Positions 54,291-63,359 are shown, numbered from the stretch's first letter. The stretch is DNA of 64,000 nt from Brevibacterium spongiae (GCF_026168515.1 NZ_CP093443.1:1240001-1304000), one strand, 5' to 3'. Numbers and translations are program-made. Notes: generated from the letters alone by a model not told the origin.

Positions 54291-55327
54291 GAACGTGCTT
54301 CCTTCTGTGTTGTGGATGTGTTGTCGGTCGATGGCGGCCACCGCCGAGGTGGTGGTGGGGGTGGGAATGAGGACACGGATACTCCTTTGTCATCGAGTGC
54401 GGTGAGCAGCTCTTCGGTGGTGGACAGGTCGTTGAACGTATAGAAGTGGAGGCCGTCGGCTCCTTGGTCGAGGATCGCGGCTGTGTGTTCGGCAGTGATC
54501 TCGAGCCCGATGCGTCGAGCGGCGGCGGCATCGCCGGCATGGTCGAAACGTGCGATGAGGTGGTCGGGGACGGCCAGTCCGGAGAGGCGGCCCATCGTGT
54601 GCAGGCGTCTGACGTCGGTGATCGGCAGGATACCGGGGATGAGCGGAATCGTGATGCCTGCGTGTTCGGCGCGACGGCGCAGCCGCGCATAGGCGTTCGG
54701 GTCGAAGAAGAGCTGCGTGATCGCGAAGTCGGCGCCGTTGCGCTGTTTGGCAGCGAGCACGTCGAGGTCCTCTTCGGGTCCCGTGGACTCGGGATGTCCC
54801 GAGGGGTAGGCGGCGACGCCGATGCCCAGGCGTCCGGCAGCCAGGCAGGCGACGTTGTCGGTCTCGACGCGGCGCAGCAGCTGCACGAGCGCATCGGCGT
54901 GGCGGAGGTGCTCGGGTGGCAGGTTCGATTCTCCGGCGGGAAAGTCGCCGCGGACGGCGAGGAACCCACGCACCCCGACGCCGAGGAGGTGGTCGATCCA
55001 GGGCAGCAGCTCCGCCTCGGTGCCGGCTGTGCACGTCAGGTGCGCCAGCGGTCGCAGGGAAGTGGTGGCGGTGATGTCGGCGATGAAGTCGGCGGTGCCC
55101 TGCAGCCAGCCGCTGTTCGCCGAGGATGTCACGGCGAGGTAATCGGGGCTCAGCGAGTCAAGGAACTTCAGCAGTCCGGGCAGCCGTGCGGCCTGCTTCT
55201 CGGACCGGGGAGGGATGACCTCGAAGGACAGTGCTCGGCGCAGTCGGTGCCGGGCGGTCGGCTGCGGTTCGACAGCGGTGGCCGGTGCCGAGGCTGAGAA
55301 CCGCGGTGTGGTGAGGGTGGTGGACAT
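54287..55327 (-). CDS. metF: 5,10-methylenetetrahydrofolate reductase
   Basis: 346 residues. LSFEVIPPRSEKQ with the catalytic Glu, DYLAVTSSANSG, LAHLTCT, FLAVRGDFP, DFAITQLFFDPNAY and IPGILPITDVRRL match the MetF flavin barrel. It supplies methyl-THF to MetE encoded next to it. The tail after residue 315 holds a Pro-rich run ([12 protein letters not shown]). ATG 55327 is preferred; an upstream in-frame start has no ribosome-binding site. A CTGTC-N9-GACAG inverted pair (55329-55347) touches the start region and could be an operator. Confidence 0.95.
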   Translation of the reverse strand: MSTTLTTPRFSASAPATAVEPQPTARHRLRRALSFEVIPPRSEKQAARLPGLLKFLDSLSPDYLAVTSSANSGWLQGTADFIADITATTSLRPLAHLTCTAGTEAELLPWIDHLLGVGVRGFLAVRGDFPAGESNLPPEHLRHADALVQLLRRVETDNVACLAAGRLGIGVAAYPSGHPESTGPEEDLDVLAAKQRNGADFAITQLFFDPNAYARLRRRAEHAGITIPLIPGILPITDVRRLHTMGRLSGLAVPDHLIARFDHAGDAAAARRIGLEITAEHTAAILDQGADGLHFYTFNDLSTTEELLTALDDKGVSVSSFPPPPPPRRWPPSTDNTSTTQKEARS

Positions 55328-55517
55328 GCTGTCAGAGTGGCAGACAGTCAGCTTTTCACAGCGACGGCGGCGCACATCGGGGTCATCTGCCGTCACGTGC
55401 GGGTCAAGGAACGTCCGGTTTCGTCAGATGAGGACGCAGTTCGTCATGGTCTCGCGGCCGCCGGCTGAGTGGGGTATGTGGGGATGAGTGGGGGAGTGCT
55501 GCGAACGTCGGGTGGGA

Positions 55518-56009
55518 TCAGCGGTAGTTGGTGAATTGCAGGTCGACCTCGAGGTCCTGGCTCTTGAGCAGGGCGATGACCTCCTGGAGGTCATCGCGCT
55601 TCTTCGAGCTGACCCGCAGCTCATCGCCCTGGATCTGGGCCTTGACGCCCTTGGGGCCCTCGTCGCGGATGATCTTCGAGATCTTCTTCGCATTGTCCTT
55701 GTCGATGCCCTCCTTGATCGAGGCATCGATGCGGTACTCCTTGCCGGAGGGGTAGGGCTCACCGTCCTCGAGGGACTTCAGCGAGATTCCGCGCTTGACC
55801 AACTTCGACTGGAAGACGTCGAGGATGGCCTTGACGCGGTCTTCGCTGGTGGCTTTCATCTGCACGGCTTCCCCGCTCCAGGCGATGGAGGCGTCGGTGC
55901 CGCGGAAGTCGTAGCGGGAGTTGATCTCCTTCGCAGCCTGGTTGAGGGCGTTGTCCGCTTCCTGGCGGTCGACCTTGCTGACGATGTCGAATGAGGATTC
56001 GCTGGCCAT
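55518..56009 (-). CDS. yajQ: YajQ-family nucleotide-binding protein
   Basis: 163 residues, complete DUF520/YajQ. The family opening [34 protein letters not shown], and the closing [23 protein letters not shown] are diagnostic. Two ferredoxin-like halves. Xanthomonas members bind cyclic di-GMP and partner with regulators; elsewhere the role is open. AGGAGC precedes the ATG. Confidence 0.95.
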   Translation of the reverse strand: MASESSFDIVSKVDRQEADNALNQAAKEINSRYDFRGTDASIAWSGEAVQMKATSEDRVKAILDVFQSKLVKRGISLKSLEDGEPYPSGKEYRIDASIKEGIDKDNAKKISKIIRDEGPKGVKAQIQGDELRVSSKKRDDLQEVIALLKSQDLEVDLQFTNYR

Positions 56010-56169
56010 GGATGCTCCTTCGTATGCGTGGGTTCGTGCCCGCCGGCAGCGGGCGTGGATTCTGCCTCCGAGTCTAGTCGAGGACGGAAATTGTGACCTG
56101 CGTCAATCGAGTTGGTGAATCGGCCCCGGGCCTTGTATTCTTTTCAGGTGCTCATCGAGCGCCGACTGC

Positions 56170-56251
56170 GGCAGATTGCCCGAGCGGCCAAAGGGAGCTG
56201 ACTGTAAATCAGCCGGCATTGCCTTCGAAGGTTCGAATCCTTCATCTGCCA
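56170..56251 (+). tRNA. tRNA-Tyr (anticodon GTA)
   Basis: 82 nt, class II. Acceptor GGCAGAT/ATCTGCC, anticodon loop CTGTAAA giving GTA, a long variable arm CGGCATTGCCTTCG-type, and T-arm with GGTTCGAATCC. CCA is not encoded. Confidence 0.95.
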
Positions 56252-56262
56252 CGCAGAAGTGA

Positions 56263-56305
56263 ACGGCCCCGCGACTTGTGGAAACACAGGACGCGGGGTC
56301 GTTTT
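56263..56305 (+). terminator. Terminator after tRNA-Tyr
   Basis: An 11-bp stem (ACGGCCCCGCG with CGCGGGGTCGT, one G-T) with an inner TGTG/CACA stem and TTTT following. It starts 12 nt after the tRNA. Confidence 0.85.
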
Positions 56306-56602
56306 CATGATCCCCGATGCAACCAGGGATTATGGGGTTAATGATCAAAATGTGTGTATGGGTACGGCCTGTCGGCACTCGCGGCCTCGAAATTCATACG
56401 CACTGATCAAGATCACCACATATGAATCTCGAAGCCGCTCATGCACGCCGCCGATTGGGTCCGTGAAGCCTTGCGTGCACCTATCCGCCGCACCTACCGT
56501 AGGAGGACATCGGGCAGAAGCGCCGCATCAGTGGTGATGACGTCACATCTAAAGTGACGAAGAGACGCGCCCGACCAGATGCGCCCCAGGAGAGGCGATA
56601 CG
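56306..56602. other. Spacer before DUF1992 gene, no gene seen
   Basis: 297 nt, locally AT-richer than its surroundings. It contains a TGACGTCA palindrome near 56540 followed by an AGTGACG half copy; no supported coding frame. Confidence 0.45.
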
Positions 56603-57139
56603 ATGAGCGATGATCCGACCGAAGGCGGGCCGTCTCGGCGCCTGAATTCCCTTGAGGACCGCAACGCTGTGGTCGAATCTGCCCTCGACAAGGCCATCAG
56701 TCGCGGGGATTTCGACGACCTGCCCGGGTTGGGCAAACCGCTGAGCGGCCTGCACAGCTCCTCTGATCCCGACTGGTGGATCAAACAGAAGATGGATTCC
56801 GAAGGCATCGGCGGCGTTGCTCCTGCCGCGTTCCAGCTGAAGAAGGAGAACGCCGTCCTCGAGGACACGGTCGATGCATTCACCACCGAAGCCGAGGTCC
56901 GCGACTACCTGTCCGGGTTCAATGCCCGCGTGCGAGAAGCCGTCATGGACTTGCGGGAGGGTCCTCCGGTCTTCACCCCGCCGCGCAATGTCGACGACGA
57001 GGTCGCAGCATGGCGCGAACGACGAGTGCAGAGGAAGGCAGCCACCAGCACCGAGGCGGAACCGGGCGACGGTTCGGAACTGAGCAATGACACGGGACCG
57101 GGCAGCGATCGGGAACCGGCACGCTCACCTCGGCGATGA
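56603..57139 (+). CDS. DUF1992 (DnaJ-homologue C28-like) protein
   Basis: 178 residues. The N-terminal 75 residues match DUF1992: EDRNAVVESALDKAISRGDFDDLPGLGKPL with the invariant G-x-F-D-D-L-P-G-x-G-K-P-L, then DWWIKQKMDSEGI. There is no J domain. The rest is helical then disordered (TSTEAEPGDGSELSND). Function unknown. ATG 56603 has AGGAGAGG upstream. Its end overlaps the convergent acyltransferase gene by 15 nt. Confidence 0.85.
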   Translation: MSDDPTEGGPSRRLNSLEDRNAVVESALDKAISRGDFDDLPGLGKPLSGLHSSSDPDWWIKQKMDSEGIGGVAPAAFQLKKENAVLEDTVDAFTTEAEVRDYLSGFNARVREAVMDLREGPPVFTPPRNVDDEVAAWRERRVQRKAATSTEAEPGDGSELSNDTGPGSDREPARSPRR

Positions 57140-58564
57140 TGGCATCGCCTCCGCAGGTGGCACAGGAGCGGACCGTCTCGAAGTGGTCGCCGATGGGCCG
57201 GTGAGCCAAACCGCGACCGCGGTGCATACAAGGCCGAGAACGGCCAGCGGAAGGTCGAGTCCGTACGTGGAGATCGCCAGCGATTGGACGATGAATACGC
57301 AGACCGCAGCGAACGTCGCGGCGGCGGAGGGCAGCCTCGGTGAGAGAACCGGCGGCGGGCTCTCCCAGCGCTTCGTGCCCGTCGAGATCGCCCACACGAC
57401 GAGCAGCACGGCGATGACGAAGAGCGGGCGGCTCAGCCACCACGCTGCGGTGCCGGGGTCGGGCATCGGCAGCCACAGCAGCTGGATCCCGGTGAGGACG
57501 ACGATCGCCGGCACATGCCACAGGTACATCGACATCAGTCGAGAGCCGAGGAAGAATACGATGCCCTGCGCCCAGCGGCGGTCCATGATCGCTGTCAGCG
57601 GGCGGTGGAGCAGTGCCAGCAGTGCGGCCTGGATGATCGCGAGAACGGCCAAGGGGAGGGTTGGCGGCCACTGGTTGGTGAGCATGCTCGCCGAATATTC
57701 GCCGAGGATGACCAGCAGTCCCAGGCAGGCGAAGCCGGCGACGATGAGGACCAGATTCCACCATCGGACACGGGAGAACCAGCCATCGCGCAGGCAGAAG
57801 CCGATCTGCTGGGCGAAGAGCCAGACGAAGGCGACATTGGGCAGACCGAAGAGTTCATCCCCGATGCCGTAGCCATCGGCGGAGATGCGGTCGAGTCCGA
57901 GCCCTTGGATGCCGACGACGAGTCGGACCACGTCGACGAAGAACGCGCCGGCGAAGAGGACGACGAGAGCCAACCATGGGTTGTGCTCATGCCAGCGGAT
58001 CATCCATGGTGCCAGCGACTGGACGAGGGCATACGCGGCGAGGAACCACAGCACGGACCCGACAGGGACGGCCACCGCGTCGGCCAATTCGGGATCGACT
58101 CCGAGGAAGCGGATTGAGACGAGGGCGAGTGTGAGGACGACGAACAGCGGCAGGGCCGGCAGCGCGAGTCGACGCAGACGAGTGCGCACGAAGGTCGAGG
58201 CCGATTCGCCGCGGCGCTGCGCCGAGTCCCAGCCGACCCGGGCCGCGAAGCCGCCGACGACGAAGAACATCGGCATGATCTCGGCGATCCAGGTCGCCGG
58301 AGCGAACCAGCGCTGCCCGGAGACCGGGTTGATGATGAAGGGCGAGCCGTCAGGATTGCGTCCGGCTCCCACGAGGACGAGGTGGACGAAGACGACGACG
58401 AGGACACAGACGACGCGGGCGAGGTCGAGGGTGAGGTCGCGATGGCGCGGTATCGAAGTGGTCACAGCAGTCAGCGTAGGCAGGGACTGCGTCGAAGAGT
58501 GCGAGAAGTTGTTCCAGATTCGTTGCAGGCCGGAGACGCCCAGGGTAGGAAGGGTATCCGTCAT
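57125..58564 (-). CDS. Acyltransferase-3 family membrane protein
   Basis: About 479 residues, ten or more membrane helices. RDLTLDLARVVCVLVVVFVHLV gives the family's opening R/D pattern and the helix-1 His, and AEIMPMFFVVGGFAARVGW the second motif. Such proteins O-acylate sugars, lipids or cell-wall polymers; the substrate is not visible. The start is uncertain: ATG 58564 lies close to the divergent GDPD gene, and an internal GTG near 58465 would remove 33 non-conserved residues. Confidence 0.82.
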   Translation of the reverse strand: MTDTLPTLGVSGLQRIWNNFSHSSTQSLPTLTAVTTSIPRHRDLTLDLARVVCVLVVVFVHLVLVGAGRNPDGSPFIINPVSGQRWFAPATWIAEIMPMFFVVGGFAARVGWDSAQRRGESASTFVRTRLRRLALPALPLFVVLTLALVSIRFLGVDPELADAVAVPVGSVLWFLAAYALVQSLAPWMIRWHEHNPWLALVVLFAGAFFVDVVRLVVGIQGLGLDRISADGYGIGDELFGLPNVAFVWLFAQQIGFCLRDGWFSRVRWWNLVLIVAGFACLGLLVILGEYSASMLTNQWPPTLPLAVLAIIQAALLALLHRPLTAIMDRRWAQGIVFFLGSRLMSMYLWHVPAIVVLTGIQLLWLPMPDPGTAAWWLSRPLFVIAVLLVVWAISTGTKRWESPPPVLSPRLPSAAATFAAVCVFIVQSLAISTYGLDLPLAVLGLVCTAVAVWLTGPSATTSRRSAPVPPAEAMPSSPR

Positions 58565-58598
58565 GCGACTTCGCGCTGTCAGGGCATAGGGTGAACCC

Positions 58599-59399
58599 AT
58601 GAGCTTTCTGCAGTTCCTCAACGAACGGGGCATCATTGAGCGCCCCGGGTCCGGAAGCCGACCGCTGGTCATCGCGCATCGAGGGTATTCGGCAGTCGTG
58701 CCCGAGAACAGTCTGGCCGCGGTCGACGCGGCGCGCGCGCTCGGGGTGGACTTCATCGAGGTCGACACCTCGACGAGTGCCGACGGCGTGCCCGTGATCC
58801 TTCATGACCCTGATCTGGACCGGACCACGAACCGGAAGGGGCCTGTCGCCAACCTCACGGCCGAAGAGCTGTCGTTCGTCGACGCCGGGTCCTGGATGGG
58901 GCCGGGATTCCACGGAGTGCGGATCCCCACCCTGGCCGCCGTGATGCGCGACATCCAGCACCGAGGCGGTGAACTCCTGCTCGAGCTCAAGGGGGAGTGG
59001 TCCTCCGGTGCGGTGGCGCGGATCTCCGAACTCGTCGTCGAGACCGGCATCGCCGACCGCATGATCGTCCAGTCCTTCAACCTCGAGACGCTCGAGACCT
59101 GCAGAGACCTCCTGCCCATGGTCGCGCGGTTCCTGCTGCGCATGGTGCCCAAGCCGGAGGACATCGAGATCGCCCGCGACCTCGGGGCGGTGGCCATCAA
59201 CCCGTCCTATAAGGGCTTCTCCATGCGGAAGTCCGTCGTCACCGAGATCAGGGACAACGATCTCGGGGTGTTCGTCTGGACCGCGAATGAGATGAACGAA
59301 TGGCGGGAGCTCCTCAACGCGGAGGTCGACGGGATCATCACCAACCATCCCGGTCGTCTGCAGGGCTTCCTGGCGGGGCGATTCGATCCCGTGAAATAG
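58599..59399 (+). CDS. Glycerophosphodiester phosphodiesterase
   Basis: 266 residues, GDPD TIM barrel. Catalytic and metal residues are visible: VIAHRGYSAVVPENSLAA (His, Arg, Glu), DFIEVDTSTSADGVPVILHDPDLDRTTN (Glu, Asp, His), LLLELKGEW, and the closing FVWTANEMNEW and DGIITNHPG. It releases glycerol-3-phosphate from glycerophosphodiesters, which GlpD could use. No signal peptide, so it acts in the cytoplasm. Confidence 0.93.
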   Translation: MSFLQFLNERGIIERPGSGSRPLVIAHRGYSAVVPENSLAAVDAARALGVDFIEVDTSTSADGVPVILHDPDLDRTTNRKGPVANLTAEELSFVDAGSWMGPGFHGVRIPTLAAVMRDIQHRGGELLLELKGEWSSGAVARISELVVETGIADRMIVQSFNLETLETCRDLLPMVARFLLRMVPKPEDIEIARDLGAVAINPSYKGFSMRKSVVTEIRDNDLGVFVWTANEMNEWRELLNAEVDGIITNHPGRLQGFLAGRFDPVK

Positions 59400-59544
59400 G
59401 GAGCTTCTAGGAGCCTCCGCAGGCTGCGGCGCTGGTTCAGCGAGGTGTGCTGAGTGTTTCGGCAGCGAGACAATCGCTTGTGAGTGACGTCACTTCGCCC
59501 CGATTTGCCCTGGCAATGCGAACCCGTGTAAATTCTTACCTGTT

Positions 59545-59617
59545 GCCCCGATAGCTCAGTCGGCAGAGCATCTCCATGGTAAGGAGAAGGTCAAGGGTTC
59601 GATTCCCTTTCGGGGCT
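59545..59617 (+). tRNA. tRNA-Thr (anticodon GGT)
   Basis: 73 nt. Acceptor GCCCCGA/TCGGGGC, D-arm GCTCAGTCGGCAGAGC, anticodon stem TCTCC/GGAGA with loop ATGGTAA, T-arm AGGG-TTCGATT-CCCT. CCA is not encoded. Confidence 0.95.
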
Positions 59618-59644
59618 CTCGTGCCGCCTGGAATGCGGCGCTGG

Positions 59645-59718
59645 GGCGGGGTAGCTCAGCTGGTTAGAGCGCACGACTCATAATCGTGAGGTCGGGGGAT
59701 CGAGTCCCCCTCCCGCTA
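59645..59718 (+). tRNA. tRNA-Met (anticodon CAT)
   Basis: 74 nt. Acceptor GGCGGGG/TCCCGCT with G-T pairs at both ends, D-arm GCTCAGCTGGTTAGAGC, anticodon stem ACGAC/ATCGT-side with loop CTCATAA, T-arm GGGGG-ATCGAGT-CCCCC. The T-loop begins with A rather than T. It resembles elongator tRNA-Met. Confidence 0.9.
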
Positions 59719-59724
59719 CCGTTC

Positions 59725-59766
59725 AACTCCCTCATCGCGACGAAGAGTCCGATGGGGGAGTTTTTG
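59725..59766 (+). terminator. Terminator after tRNA-Thr/tRNA-Met
   Basis: A 13-bp stem AACTCCCTCATCG with CGATGGGGGAGTT (one G-T) around a 12-nt loop, running into TTTTTG. It ends the two-tRNA transcript and faces the convergent CPBP gene. Confidence 0.9.
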
Positions 59767-59803
59767 TCCGCACGGACTCCGATAGGAGTGAGCCTGGGAG
59801 CGG

Positions 59804-60724
59804 TCACTGCGCGGTTGAGCGGAGGACCGGCTTCTCCGAATCATCGGCACGATTCCGCTTGCGCTCGATCCTCCAGACCAACACCACGGCGACCGCCTGG
59901 GCAAGGATGGACAGCAGCATGTACGGGCCGGCGGCTCCGGCTGAACGATCCTGACTGATTCCTCCGCCGAAGGCGAAGAGCGAACCGATCACCATGGCGA
60001 AGACGTTGTTCATCGCGTGGAACGCAATGGAGGCTTCCAACCCGCGTCCGAGCATGGCCATGAGTGCCGTGCTCGCACCGAGACCGAGGTAATTGAGCAA
60101 CATCCACGGATCCGAACTCGAGTGCAGGAACGCGAACAGCAGGGTCGAGAGGCTGATTCCGATGATGAGCGCCGGGCGCGCGGCACGGATCCACGACGCG
60201 TACGCCGCAGTGAGCGCTCCGCGGAAGACGACCTCCTCGGCGGCAGCTTGAAGGGGAGTGGTCAGCAGGACCACGGCGAGCAGCGCGATCGTCGTTCCCG
60301 TGATCTGGAAGGCCGAACCGGGTGATGGCTGCACGACGGCGAGGACGAGATTGAGAACGATCATCAGCCCCGCGAACAGCACCGTATAGCTGCCCAGGCG
60401 GCGCCAGGAGAACCGGAGCACCGGCGTTATGACGCTGCGCCACGGGGTCTTCGCCACCAGTCGCAGGACCACGAGTGTCAGCGGAGCCAAGAGGATGATC
60501 GCGAGATTCGTTGCCAGGTAGGTCAGTGGAGTCAGAGTGAGATCATGGGGATCCTTGTCCCACAGGCCGACCTCGACGATCGCCGCGGCAGCCAGGAACA
60601 GCCTCTGCAGTGCATACGTGGCTCCGACCACGACGACGGTGAGCAGAACGGGCACCCACCAGCGCATCGAAAGATGTGCGCCGAACGGGCGGGCAGCGGT
60701 GTCGGGACGAATCGCAGCAGTCAT
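59804..60724 (-). CDS. CPBP-family intramembrane glutamic protease
   Basis: 306 residues, about eight membrane helices. The Abi/CAAX protease motifs are in order: AAAEEVVFRGALTAAY (EExxxR), LLFAFLHSSSDP (FxxxH) and IAFHAMNNVFAMV (HxxxN). Such bacterial proteases act in maturation or bacteriocin self-protection, but no peptide gene is seen nearby. ATG 60724 has GGAAAAG upstream. Confidence 0.88.
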   Translation of the reverse strand: MTAAIRPDTAARPFGAHLSMRWWVPVLLTVVVVGATYALQRLFLAAAAIVEVGLWDKDPHDLTLTPLTYLATNLAIILLAPLTLVVLRLVAKTPWRSVITPVLRFSWRRLGSYTVLFAGLMIVLNLVLAVVQPSPGSAFQITGTTIALLAVVLLTTPLQAAAEEVVFRGALTAAYASWIRAARPALIIGISLSTLLFAFLHSSSDPWMLLNYLGLGASTALMAMLGRGLEASIAFHAMNNVFAMVIGSLFAFGGGISQDRSAGAAGPYMLLSILAQAVAVVLVWRIERKRNRADDSEKPVLRSTAQ

Positions 60725-60903
60725 TGTCTTTTCCTTTCGCAGCTGGTCTCTGTCTGCTTGCCATGAAAGACCCTGTGCTCGGAACAGGGTCAAGTGCCGC
60801 CTCGGCGATGAATCATCCTCGTTTTCCGCTGCGGGGGTATGGTCATCGCACGGTTGGGCGCTTACTCTCGAAGAGACTGTTCGACCGAGGTGGGAGATCA
60901 ACG

Positions 60904-61863
60904 ATGATCAGCACACAACTGTCCGACTGGCTGCTCGATTCCGATCCGGCGCTGCGTTGGCAGGTCGAACGCGACCTGCTCGGCGCCGAGGAGGCGACCT
61001 GGCAGGCAACCCGAGCGAAGGTCGTCCATGAGGGGTTCGGCGCCGATCTGCTGAGCCGCCAGGATGCGGACGGGCAATGGGCCGGTGGAGCCTACTTCCC
61101 GTCCGATTTCACCTTCGATGATGATCGACCCCAACCGTGGACGGCGACGACATGGGCGCTAAAGGACCTGCGCGAATGGGGAGCGCCCGCCTCGGCGCTG
61201 GAGGGGACAGCGGAAAAGCTCACGTCCGCACGATGGGAATACGAGGATCTGCCCTATTGGGGCGGTGAGGTCGACGTGTGCATCAATTCATGGACGGTGT
61301 CGAACGGCCTGTGGCTGGGAGCCGACGTCGAAGGCCTCGTCGATTGGTTCCTCGACCACCAGCTGCCCGACGGCGGGTGGAACTGCGAATGGGTCGAAGG
61401 CTCAAGGGTTTCGTCCTACCACTCCACCCTCAACGCACTCGTCGCGCTGCTCGACTATCAGATAGCCACCGGTGACGGAACACGCGTGCAGCTGGCCAGG
61501 GCCAGGGGGGAGGAATACCTCCTCTCCAGGGATCTGTTCCGTCGCCGAGGCACCGGTGAGCCCTTCGACGATCGTGCCCTCGCATTGTTCCACCCCAGGC
61601 GGTGGTTCTACGGAGTCTTGCCGGCTCTTGACTACTTCCGCGAGGCGCGGACTCTTGACGGAGCCGATCCGGATCCGCGAATGGAAGGGGCGGTCGAGAT
61701 GATCCGTTCGCGCAGAACCGCGGACGGACGCTGGAATCAAGATCACCGCCTCGACGGCGACGTCTGGTTCCACGTCGACGTTCCTGTCGGCGAACCCACG
61801 AAATGGGTGACGCTGCAGGCCCAACGCGTCCTCGATTGGTGGGACGAAACACAGCCCGCCTGA
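60904..61863 (+). CDS. Terpenoid-cyclase-fold (squalene cyclase-like) protein
   Basis: 319 residues with the alpha/alpha-toroid pattern of prenyltransferase/squalene-oxidase repeats: DADGQWAGGAYFPS, HQLPDGGWNCEW (QW-like), and RTADGRWNQDHRLDG. A DVCINSWTVSNGLWLGAD and VSSYHSTLNALVALLDY pattern fits paired helices. It is half the length of a real triterpene cyclase and lacks a DxDD acid motif, so cyclisation is unlikely. No signal or membrane segment; the function is unknown. GGGAG precedes the ATG. Confidence 0.7.
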   Translation: MISTQLSDWLLDSDPALRWQVERDLLGAEEATWQATRAKVVHEGFGADLLSRQDADGQWAGGAYFPSDFTFDDDRPQPWTATTWALKDLREWGAPASALEGTAEKLTSARWEYEDLPYWGGEVDVCINSWTVSNGLWLGADVEGLVDWFLDHQLPDGGWNCEWVEGSRVSSYHSTLNALVALLDYQIATGDGTRVQLARARGEEYLLSRDLFRRRGTGEPFDDRALALFHPRRWFYGVLPALDYFREARTLDGADPDPRMEGAVEMIRSRRTADGRWNQDHRLDGDVWFHVDVPVGEPTKWVTLQAQRVLDWWDETQPA

Positions 61864-61955
61864 GTATCCTCAGCTGCGGCCCAGGAACGCCACAGTCCCA
61901 CGCCAGAGCCGGTCACCACGATGGTGTCATCACATCATCGAAGGAAGGACAGCTC

Positions 61956-62951
61956 ATGGCTCGCGTACCCGAACCGGACCAGACCCCGAACGGACCCGCA
62001 TACGAAGGACGGCTCCTCGACCGCCCCGACGAGGAGGTCGTCGACCAAGGCGCCTCCTTCGACATCCGCACCCTCTTCAGCCGCCGCGGAGTCCTCGGCC
62101 TCGTCGGCGCCGGCGTCGGCACCATGGCCCTGGCCGCCTGCACCTCCGGGGCCTCCGGCTCGACGGACTCCGCCTCGAGCAGCAGCGGATCGGTCACCGA
62201 GATCCCCGATGAGACGGCCGGACCGTATCCCGCAGACGGATCGAACGGCCCGGACATCCTCGAAGAATCCGGCATCGTGCGCTCAGACATCCGGTCGAAC
62301 ATCGACGGCACCGATACCGTCGACGGTGTGCCCCTGACCTTCACCCTCAAGGTCACCGATATGGCCGGTGATAACGCTCCGTTCGAAGGCGTCGCCGTCT
62401 ACGCCTGGCACTGCGACGCTCAGGGCCGCTATTCGATGTACTCCGACGGCGTCGAGGATGCGACCTGGCTGCGCGGTGTGCAGGTCGCCGATGCCGCCGG
62501 CGAAGTCACCTTCACCTCGGTCTTCCCCGGCTGCTACACGGGCCGGTGGACACACATCCACTTCGAGGTCTACCCCGATGTCGACTCCATCACCGATGCC
62601 GAAAACGCCATCGCCACCTCGCAGATGGCTCTGCCCGAAGACGCCTGCAACGCAGTGTTCGCCCTCGACGCCTATGACGGATCAGCGAAGAACCTCTCGG
62701 CCATCAGCCTCGATGACGACAACGTCTTCGGCGACGACGGCGGAGAGCACCAGCTCGCCACAATCAGCGGCGACACCGACTCCGGGTACACCGCCTCCCT
62801 CGACGTCCCCGTCGACACCGACACCGAACCGACCGGGGGCGCAGCTCCCGGCGGTGGCCAGGGCGGCGGTCAGGGCGGAACGCCTCCCGAGGGCGGAACT
62901 CCGCCTGAGGGCGGGGCCGAGCCTGAGGGCGGAAGCGGGACGGAAAGCTGA
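61956..62951 (+). CDS. Exported intradiol ring-cleavage dioxygenase-like protein
   Basis: 331 residues. A long polar N-terminus precedes the twin-arginine motif FSRRGVLGLVG (Arg43-44), a hydrophobic stretch and a lipobox ALAAC (Cys62), so it is probably a Tat-exported lipoprotein. The domain begins with DETAGPYPADGS and shows FEGVAVYAWHCDAQGRYSMYS and CYTGRWTHIHFEVYPD, positions of the Fe-binding Tyr, Tyr, His and His of intradiol dioxygenases. The last 40 residues are Gly/Pro/Glu-rich with repeated GGTPPEGG. Substrate unknown. Directly downstream lie tatA and tatC. AAGGAAGGA precedes the ATG. Confidence 0.88.
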   Translation: MARVPEPDQTPNGPAYEGRLLDRPDEEVVDQGASFDIRTLFSRRGVLGLVGAGVGTMALAACTSGASGSTDSASSSSGSVTEIPDETAGPYPADGSNGPDILEESGIVRSDIRSNIDGTDTVDGVPLTFTLKVTDMAGDNAPFEGVAVYAWHCDAQGRYSMYSDGVEDATWLRGVQVADAAGEVTFTSVFPGCYTGRWTHIHFEVYPDVDSITDAENAIATSQMALPEDACNAVFALDAYDGSAKNLSAISLDDDNVFGDDGGEHQLATISGDTDSGYTASLDVPVDTDTEPTGGAAPGGGQGGGQGGTPPEGGTPPEGGAEPEGGSGTES

Positions 62952-63071
62952 TCGTCGGCAGACGACGACAGCTGATCACCCCGAAAGCCGACCATCACAT
63001 CAGACCACCCAGCGACCTCGTCAAGCCGGGGATCGCGCACTAACAGACCACACATTCGAAAGGCCATGATC

Positions 63072-63359
63072 ATGCTGCACAACCTCACGGGCTGGCACGC
63101 CCTCGTCATCCTCGCCATCATCATCCTCGTCTTCGGCGCGGCGAAGCTGCCCGCGCTCGCTAAGAGCCTCGGACAGTCCGTCCGCATCCTCAAGGACGAA
63201 ACGACCGACAAGCGGTCGGATGATTCGGCGCCCGCGCCGCACCACCACGAAGCGGCGACCGACCCGATCGTCACTGACCCGAACTCCACCACCGCCTCGG
63301 CGAGAGTCGATTACACCTCCGTGAACTCCACAGCCGACGACACGCGCCCGCGATCATGA
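63072..63359 (+). CDS. tatA: Sec-independent translocase subunit TatA
   Basis: About 95 residues. A single N-terminal helix (WHALVILAIIILVFGAAKLP) with the F-G-x-x-K-L-P hinge, then an amphipathic helix ALAKSLGQSVRILKDE, and an acidic, His-containing tail. The tail has HHHEAATDP. GAAAGG (63058-63063) is 8 nt from ATG 63072; ATG 63066 is too close to it. Its stop overlaps the tatC start by 4 nt. It forms the Tat pore that moves folded proteins such as the RR-signal dioxygenase just upstream. Confidence 0.9.
   Translation: MLHNLTGWHALVILAIIILVFGAAKLPALAKSLGQSVRILKDETTDKRSDDSAPAPHHHEAATDPIVTDPNSTTASARVDYTSVNSTADDTRPRS

Noticed and set aside
55328..55517. Cobalamin or SAM riboswitch upstream of metF-metE
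   Set aside because: I could not find the conserved core elements on the minus strand; only a short CTGTC/GACAG inverted pair is present.
57125..58768. Longer N-terminus for the acyltransferase, extending into the GDPD gene
   Set aside because: The extra residues overlap the divergent GDPD coding region and carry no conserved feature.
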